Part shown: piece by piece, positions 7,129 to 11,024 of the stretch
Layout of the letters: every line of letters begins with the position of its first letter
Numbering within the stretch: position 1 is the stretch's first letter
NCBI GenBank assembly: GCA_023423775.1
Contig: JAFAEZ010000186.1
Location: forward strand, 1 to 11,024
From: Pseudomonadota bacterium
GTDB taxonomy: Bacteria > Pseudomonadota > Alphaproteobacteria > Sphingomonadales > Sphingomonadaceae
Reading direction: 5' to 3'
DNA length: 11,024 nt
Translations under genes and position numbers: made by a program
Notes under the pieces: generated by a model
Database searches by the model: none
Told to the model about the DNA's origin: nothing
What the model saw: the letters and a program-made list of their open reading frames with translations, nothing else

Positions 7129-7150
7129 GCCCCCCGGGACTATAGGGGGC
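7129..7150. repeat. GC-only inverted repeat between GST and aldehyde dehydrogenase genes
   Basis: GCCCCC (7129-7134) and GGGGGC (7145-7150) form a 6-bp all-GC stem with a 10-base loop, 23 bases after the GST stop and 26 before the aldehyde dehydrogenase ATG. No T-run follows, so it may be a weak terminator, an mRNA-stabilising stem or a regulator site. I cannot decide which. The spacer also contains an AGGA (7165-7168) at normal distance from ATG 7177. Confidence 0.35.
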
Positions 7151-7176
7151 AAATCCTCTCAATCAGGAACGCCACG

Positions 7177-8685
7177 ATGAACGAGATGTCCAAGATCGCC
7201 GCCCAGCCCGCTTATTCCGAAGCGGTGCAGAAATTCCTCCAGCGTGCGCCGGCCCTCTTCATCAACGGCGAGTGGGTCCAGTCGACCCACGGAAAGACCC
7301 TGCCGGTCTACGACCCCTCGACCGGGCGCGAGATCGCGACCATCGTCGACGCGTCCGAAGCCGATGTCGATCGCGCCGTCCAGGCCGCACGCACCGCCTT
7401 CGACGATGGCCGCTGGTCGGGTCTTTCGCCTTATGCCCGCGAGCGCGCGATCATGCGCCTCGCCGATCTGATCGAGGCCAACATCCCCGAAATTGCCGAG
7501 CTGGAATCTGTCGACAACGGCAAGCCGCGCTCGGCCTCGGCGGGCTACGACCTGCCGCGTTGCGTCCAGACCCTGCGCTACATGGCCGGATGGGCGACCA
7601 AGCTTTCGGGCGAGCATATCGAGCCGTCGGGTTTTCCGACCGGCGCCATGCACGCTTATGTCCGGCGCGAGCCGATCGGCGTTGCCGCCCAGATCGTGCC
7701 GTGGAATTTCCCGCTGATGATGGCGGTGCAGAAGATCGCCCCGGCCCTGGCCGCGGGCTGCACGATCATTCTGAAGCCTGCCGAGCAGACCTCGCTCTCG
7801 GTCCTGCGCCTCGCCGACCTGATCGCCGAGGCCGGGATTCCGGCCGGCGTGGTCAACATCGTCACCGGCCTCGGCGAGACCGCCGGCGACCGCATGGTGC
7901 GGAGCCCGCTGGTCGACAAGGTCGCCTTCACCGGCTCGACCGAGGTCGGCAAGATGATCAACCGCGCTGCCACCGACACGCTCAAGCGGGTGACGCTCGA
8001 GCTCGGCGGCAAGTCGCCGGTCATCGTCCTCCCGGACGTCGACATCGAGAAGACCGCCGCCGGCGCCGCGCGCTCGATCTTCGCCAATGCCGGCCAGGTC
8101 TGCATCGCCGGCTCGCGCCTGTTCGCGCACCGTTCGATCTTCGACAAGTTGCTCGAGGCGGTGGCCGAAAATGCCGGCAAGTGGAAGGTCGGGCCGAGCC
8201 TCGCGCCGGACACGATGATGGGCCCGCTCGTCTCGACCGAGCAGCATGAGCGCGTGCTCGGCTATATCGACCAGGGCCGCAAGGCCGGCGCCACCGTGCT
8301 CGCCGGCGGCGACACGCCGGGCGGCGACGGCTATTTCGTCAATCCGACCATCCTCGTCGACGTGAACCCCGACATGTCGGTGGTGCGCGAGGAGATTTTC
8401 GGCCCCGTCCTCACCGCCCAGCGCTTTGACGATCTCGATGCCGTCGCGGCTGCAGCGAACGACACGCCCTACGGCCTCGCCGCCTCGGTCTGGACGCGCG
8501 ACGTGTCGGCGATGCACAAGCTGGCGGCCAAGATCAAAGCGGGCATGGTGTGGGGCAACACCAACAGCGCGGCCGACACGTCGATCCCGTTCGGCGGCTT
8601 CAAGCAGTCCGGCTTCGGGCGCGAATCGGGGCGCTACGGCATCGAGGCCTATACCGAGCTGAAGACGGTCGCGATCGCGCTCTGA
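7177..8685 (+). CDS. NAD(P)-dependent aldehyde dehydrogenase
   Basis: A 502-residue enzyme of the classical ALDH superfamily, oxidising aldehydes to acids in the cytoplasm; length is standard. Seen in order: the INGEW start of the fold, VPWNFPLMM with Asn177 that stabilises the oxyanion, Lys200 in ILKPAEQT for cofactor binding, FTGSTEVGK (251-259) of the Rossmann fold, general base Glu275 in LELGGKSP, catalytic Cys309 in GQVCIAGSR, EEIFGPVL, and the C-terminal PFGGFKQSGFGRE. The pattern resembles ALDH1/phenylacetaldehyde-dehydrogenase-like enzymes, but substrate cannot be set. ATG 7177 is used because AGGA lies eight bases upstream; the reading frame stays open well before it with no family similarity. 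It follows the GST gene by 71 bases, which allows its own promoter. A strong hairpin lies 12 bases after the stop. Confidence 0.95.
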   Translation: MNEMSKIAAQPAYSEAVQKFLQRAPALFINGEWVQSTHGKTLPVYDPSTGREIATIVDASEADVDRAVQAARTAFDDGRWSGLSPYARERAIMRLADLIEANIPEIAELESVDNGKPRSASAGYDLPRCVQTLRYMAGWATKLSGEHIEPSGFPTGAMHAYVRREPIGVAAQIVPWNFPLMMAVQKIAPALAAGCTIILKPAEQTSLSVLRLADLIAEAGIPAGVVNIVTGLGETAGDRMVRSPLVDKVAFTGSTEVGKMINRAATDTLKRVTLELGGKSPVIVLPDVDIEKTAAGAARSIFANAGQVCIAGSRLFAHRSIFDKLLEAVAENAGKWKVGPSLAPDTMMGPLVSTEQHERVLGYIDQGRKAGATVLAGGDTPGGDGYFVNPTILVDVNPDMSVVREEIFGPVLTAQRFDDLDAVAAAANDTPYGLAASVWTRDVSAMHKLAAKIKAGMVWGNTNSAADTSIPFGGFKQSGFGRESGRYGIEAYTELKTVAIAL

Positions 8686-8697
8686 GGCGACGACAAG

Positions 8698-8722
8698 AGC
8701 CCCGTCTCAAAGAGGCGGGGCT
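8698..8722. terminator. Bidirectional hairpin terminator between convergent genes
   Basis: AGCCCCGTCTC (8698-8708) pairs with GAGGCGGGGCT (8712-8722) around AAA, an 11-bp stem with one G-U pair. It lies between the stop of the aldehyde dehydrogenase (8685) and the stop of the convergent HicB-like gene (8742), so it can serve both. A U-rich tail is weak (GTTC on the plus side), as is common in high-GC genomes. Confidence 0.75.
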
Positions 8723-8741
8723 GTTCGCCGTTGCTGGTTTC

Positions 8742-8984
8742 TCAGGCGGGGGCGAGCATCTCGAACTTGACGGTTGTCACCGTCACCGTTCCGGCGGTGC
8801 GGGAGGCCGGGAAGGGCCGCCCCTGGGCGACATAATCGTCGAGCGCCGATTCGAGCGCGCGCAGCGCCTGCTCGCAGGCTTCCTCGTCGTCGCGCCCGAC
8901 GGCCATCGCCTCCGGGACGTCGGGCACCGTCGCCAGCACCATGCCGTCATATCGATAAGCGAGTCGCAGCGCGTAGGTGAGCAT
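8742..8984 (-). CDS. HicB-like antitoxin-family protein, no HicA partner visible
   Basis: An 80-residue protein with the HicB-type partial RNase H fold: N-terminal strand MLTYALRLAYRYDGMVLATVPDVPEAMA in the place of the usual YxVxxxxEDGGYxAxxPDLPG, then the helix DDEEACEQALRALESALDDYV and the closing QGRPFPAS. In HicAB systems HicB neutralises the mRNA-cleaving HicA toxin and represses the operon. Here I find no HicA-like reading frame on either side, and the C-terminus (TVTVTTVKFEMLAPA) shows no helix-turn-helix or ribbon-helix-helix DNA-binding part. ATG 8984 has an excellent GGAGG six bases upstream, so translation is likely strong. It may be an orphan regulator or a domesticated antitoxin; such orphan HicB proteins are common in proteobacteria. 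The family call is good, the toxin-antitoxin role doubtful. Confidence 0.75.
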   Translation of the reverse strand: MLTYALRLAYRYDGMVLATVPDVPEAMAVGRDDEEACEQALRALESALDDYVAQGRPFPASRTAGTVTVTTVKFEMLAPA

Positions 8985-9021
8985 GCCGGGCCTCCAAAAG
9001 GGGGTTCGATCTCTCCGCGCG

Positions 9022-9037
9022 GCCGATCGCAATCGGC
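9022..9037. repeat. Short inverted repeat in the HicB-like gene leader
   Basis: GCCGAT (9022-9027) and ATCGGC (9032-9037) flank CGCA, 38 bases upstream of the HicB-like start codon at 8984. The position would suit an operator or a leader stem for that minus-strand gene. Six base pairs is short enough to arise by chance in such GC-rich DNA. Confidence 0.3.
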
Positions 9038-9091
9038 TACAGGCGCGGCACGCTATGTCAGGAAAGGAATGCGGAAAGCGCAGTCCGTTCG

Positions 9092-9126
9092 TCTGCATAG
9101 ATGATGCAGATCGCGTTCCAACGCGA
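9092..9126. repeat. Two abutting perfect palindromes in noncoding DNA
   Basis: TCTGCAT (9092-9098) and ATGCAGA (9104-9110) flank AGATG; immediately next, TCGCGTTCCAACGCGA (9111-9126) is a 7-2-7 palindrome. They lie in the roughly 214-base stretch (8985-9198) between the HicB-like gene and the small lipoprotein gene, where I find no convincing coding sequence. On the minus strand they are 72 bases beyond the lipoprotein stop and more than 100 bases before the HicB-like start, so they could end the first transcript or control the second. No T-run follows on either side, which favours protein-binding sites or a structured RNA over an intrinsic terminator. Confidence 0.45.
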
Positions 9127-9198
9127 GTCCATTGTCGACGCTCCGGCGCAGCACCGTTGCATTCTGGCGCAATTCCAAACCGGGACCGTAGAGATAGC

Positions 9199-9462
9199 TC
9201 AGTCGTCGTAGCAGTGGCGTGTATCGGGTTCCTCGCCCCGGCGCTCGGCGCGCCTCTGCGCCTTGCCGACGCATTCCTCCTGCTTGCGGATCGCGCGGCC
9301 GCGCTTCTCGTCGGCTTCGGACTGGCTGGTGGTCGCGAGGTCGACACCCTTCGAGGCGGCCTTCACCGGCAGGGTGACGACGTCAACCGCGGTGCTTGCG
9401 ACGGTGCCAACGATGCAGCCGGAAAGGGCGAACGGCACCACGGCCAGAAACATCACGCGCAT
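9199..9462 (-). CDS. Small predicted lipoprotein
   Basis: An 87-residue product. It starts with a short signal peptide and lipobox: MRVMFLAVVPFALSGC, where LSGC marks signal peptidase II cleavage and lipidation at Cys16. The mature part first has a small hydrophobic Gly/Ala/Val stretch (IVGTVASTAVDVVTLPVKAA), then a charged, probably helical tail rich in Arg, Glu and Lys, with two further cysteines (ECVGK and RHCYDD). No enzyme motif is recognised. ATG 9462 is preferred to GTG 9465 because GGAG lies six bases ahead of it and only three ahead of GTG. Likely a lipid-anchored envelope protein; function unknown. It is divergent from the 59-residue gene at 9609, sharing a 146-base intergenic region. 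Confidence 0.75.
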   Translation of the reverse strand: MRVMFLAVVPFALSGCIVGTVASTAVDVVTLPVKAASKGVDLATTSQSEADEKRGRAIRKQEECVGKAQRRAERRGEEPDTRHCYDD

Positions 9463-9608
9463 CACAAACTCCCTAGGACAGAGCCGTCTTTGTCACGGGC
9501 CGGCTTATCGCGACGTGAACGCGTCCTGCGGTTAGGCGCGTGATTCGACCGGCTCATTGCGATGCTGTAGTCTGCCCGTGCAGGCGAGTCCCGGGGGGGA
9601 TCGAACCC

Positions 9609-9788
9609 ATGACCAGAAATGATCTCGTTTATTACCGGGCCCGCCTCGAAACCGAGCGCCGGGCGGCCGAACACTGTTCCAGCCCGTTGGTCGCGGCGGT
9701 GCATCGTCAGCTCGCCGAAGAATATGCCGCCCTGATCTCGGCCAACGGCTTCGAGGCGACCGAACACCCCATGCCGATGCGCCGCTGA
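9609..9788 (+). CDS. Small conserved-looking protein of unknown function, 59 residues
   Basis: The frame encodes a soluble, largely helical protein: MTRNDLVYYRARLETERRAA, then HCSSPLVAAVHRQLAEEYAALI, with a short tail GFEATEHPMPMRR. The pattern of alternating hydrophobic and Arg/Glu residues suggests a two-helix hairpin with an HxxLAxxY segment. A long G-run with GGGGGGA ends nine bases before ATG 9609 and can act as ribosome site; the frame runs upstream to 9540, but without a plausible start signal. No known domain is recognised by eye, although short helical proteins with this build occur in sphingomonads next to signalling genes. It is convergent with the HWE kinase gene: only 15 bases separate the two stop codons. 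The intergenic part upstream (9463-9608) shows no clear promoter. Confidence 0.65.
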   Translation: MTRNDLVYYRARLETERRAAEHCSSPLVAAVHRQLAEEYAALISANGFEATEHPMPMRR

Positions 9789-9803
9789 GGTAACAAGCAG
9801 GGC

Positions 9804-10974
9804 TTAGCCGGCCTCATATTCGGGCAGAGGCATTTCGAGCGTGAAACGCAGTCCTTCCGGCCGGAAGTCCACCCGGGTGAGGGCGTCCAACTCATAAGGC
9901 AGGCGCCGCTTGAAAAGCTCCATGCCGAAACCTTGTCGGTTCGGTTCCTCCACGCCGGCGTCGGGCATCCATTCGCTCCACACCAGCCGCAATCTGTGGG
10001 CCCCGGTCTCCGGCACATCCCGGTCCCAGGTGATCGAGAGCCGTCCGTCCATTCCGCTGAGCGCGCCATATTTGACCGCGTTGGTGGCGAGCTCGTGAAC
10101 GGCCAGGCTGACCGACTCGGCGACTGTGGGCGGGAGCAGCGTGTCCGGCCCGCCCAAAGTCACGGTCTCGCCCTCGCGCGCGGCATGGGCGAGCAGTTCG
10201 TCCTCGATCAGGCTCTGGAGGTCGATGCCGGCATCGGGATTGCGCGTGACCGCGGACTGGACCCGCGCGAAGGCGTTGAGCCGCCCCTGCAAATGCATGT
10301 CCATGTCCTCGACGCTGTCGCTGGTTGCGGCGGTGCGGCGCGCGATCGACCGGACGATCGCGAGCGTGTTGCGTACCCGGTGCTGGAGTTCGGCGAGGAG
10401 GGTGCGCTGATGCTCCTCGGCCAGCTTGCTCTCCGTAATGTCGCGCGCGGTGCCGGTCACCGCCACCGGTTCGCCGTCCACGAACTGGGTGCGCGCGCGG
10501 GTGGAGATCCAGCGGATCTCGCCAGTCGTGCGATTGCGCATGCGATATTCGGTCTCGTAGCCGCCCGGACCCGCAGGGTTGAGCGCCTCCCGAAGGACCT
10601 GCACGACGCGCTCGCGGTCGGCGGGGTGGACGCCCTGTTCCCACAATTCGGAGCTGGGCTCGAGATCGGGCGGCAGCCCCCACAATGCCCGCAAACCCTC
10701 GTCCCAAACGAGCTTGCTGGTGCGTAGGTCCCAGCGATAGGTCGTGAGCCCGGCGAGTTCGATGCCTTCTTGGAGCCAGGCCTGGCTGTCGCGGAGCGCC
10801 ATCTCCGTCGCCTTGCGCTCGGTAATGTCCAGCACGGCCCCGACGAATCCGGTCGGCCGGCTGCCGTCGAAGGAGGTGCGGCCATGCGCCTGAATCCAGC
10901 GCTCGATGCCGTCCTCGATTCCGATCACCCGATATTCGAGCGTGAAGCGTTGGTTGCCCGGGATCGACCCGGGC
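9804..10974 (-). CDS. PAS-PAS-HWE sensor histidine kinase, C-terminal part
   Basis: The gene enters from the right edge, so the N-terminus is missing. In order: the end of a PAS domain with its PAC motif (FTLEYRVIGIEDG ... GAVLDITERK), a complete PAS_3-type domain (WLQEGIELAGLTTYRWDLRT to GTARDITESK, about 10785-10425), then an HWE-family kinase core. The phospho-acceptor His is in ELQHRVRNTLA (codon 10380-10382). The ATP site has HELATNAVKYGALS (His codon 10095-10097), and the family hallmark Trp-x-Glu is WSE (from 9980 down). The end has GFGMELFKRRLPYEL. There are no membrane helices in the visible part, so it looks like a soluble sensor. HWE kinases often act on single-domain or PhyR-type response regulators in light or general stress signalling; no regulator is encoded here. 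Sequence beyond about 10974 is unreliable. Confidence 0.92.
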
Positions 10975-11024
10975 GCCCCCCCCGCCGCGCCGCGGGGGCG
11001 GGGGGCGGGGTGGGTCGGCGCCAC
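10956..11024. other. G/C-only low-complexity contig end, suspect sequence
   Basis: After GCCCGGG-ATCGA-CCCGGGC (10956-10974, a perfect 7-bp inverted repeat) the last 50 bases consist almost only of C-runs and G-runs. Read in the kinase frame they give a Pro/Ala/Gly/Arg string without PAS character, although the domain is well conserved right up to about 10955. This looks like assembly or sequencing error at a contig end, not natural coding sequence. Confidence 0.6.

Noticed and set aside
7159..8517. 452-residue minus-strand open frame opposite the aldehyde dehydrogenase
   Set aside because: Antisense shadow of a gene with all catalytic residues; its product is repetitive Gly/Arg/Asp sequence without domains.
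8998..9020. GGTTCGA, like a tRNA T-loop
   Set aside because: No acceptor, anticodon or D-arm can be built around it, and one side is the HicB-like gene.
8985..9198. Search for a HicA toxin beside the HicB-like gene
   Set aside because: No frame shows the short basic double-stranded-RNA-binding fold or the Gly-Ser-His signature; remaining frames are compositional.
1..11024. CRISPR arrays, insertion sequences, integrase, phage or defence genes
   Set aside because: No regularly spaced direct repeats, no transposase or integrase motifs, and no flanking target duplications were seen by eye.

Overview
The window looks like a piece of a high-GC alphaproteobacterial chromosome, most likely a sphingomonad. 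This rests on the strong G/C bias at third codon positions and on the gene content (a TolB-type amidohydrolase, PilZ singletons, an HWE histidine kinase, small lipoproteins); no marker gene proves it. Both ends look like contig ends: the left end is inside a gene, and the right end runs into about 50 bases of G/C-only low-complexity sequence.

Layout. Positions 3 to about 511 encode RCC1-type repeats. At about 511 these run, out of frame, into the C-terminal half of a metal-dependent amidohydrolase that ends at 1780. The junction is a deletion or recombination, or an assembly misjoin. A hairpin with a short T-run (1821-1841) follows. Next comes a 16-bp hairpin (1845-1882) that buries the ribosome binding site and ATG of the first of two tandem PilZ genes (1880-2203 and 2225-2551); both keep the c-di-GMP-binding residues. 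A convergent TesA-like GDSL esterase (2573-3223, minus) is divergent, with only 18 bases between start codons, from an ABC ATPase (3242-3931) and a translationally coupled FtsX-type permease (3928-6432). This is the tesA/ybbA-ybbP arrangement known from E. coli. A YfcG-like glutathione transferase (6446-7105) and an aldehyde dehydrogenase (7177-8685) follow on the same strand, closed by a strong hairpin terminator (8698-8722).

The right part holds small genes: a HicB-like protein with no visible HicA partner (8742-8984, minus), a palindrome-rich noncoding stretch (about 9022-9126), a small lipoprotein (9199-9462, minus), a 59-residue protein (9609-9788, plus), and the C-terminal part of a PAS-PAS-HWE histidine kinase (from 9804, minus, cut by the window end).

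How they may work together: esterase, ABC ATPase and permease form a conserved envelope or lipid-related cluster. GST and aldehyde dehydrogenase may handle electrophiles and aldehydes. PilZ proteins and the HWE kinase are signalling genes. I see no phage, transposon, CRISPR or obvious new defence system. The most interesting element is the structured leader of the first PilZ gene.
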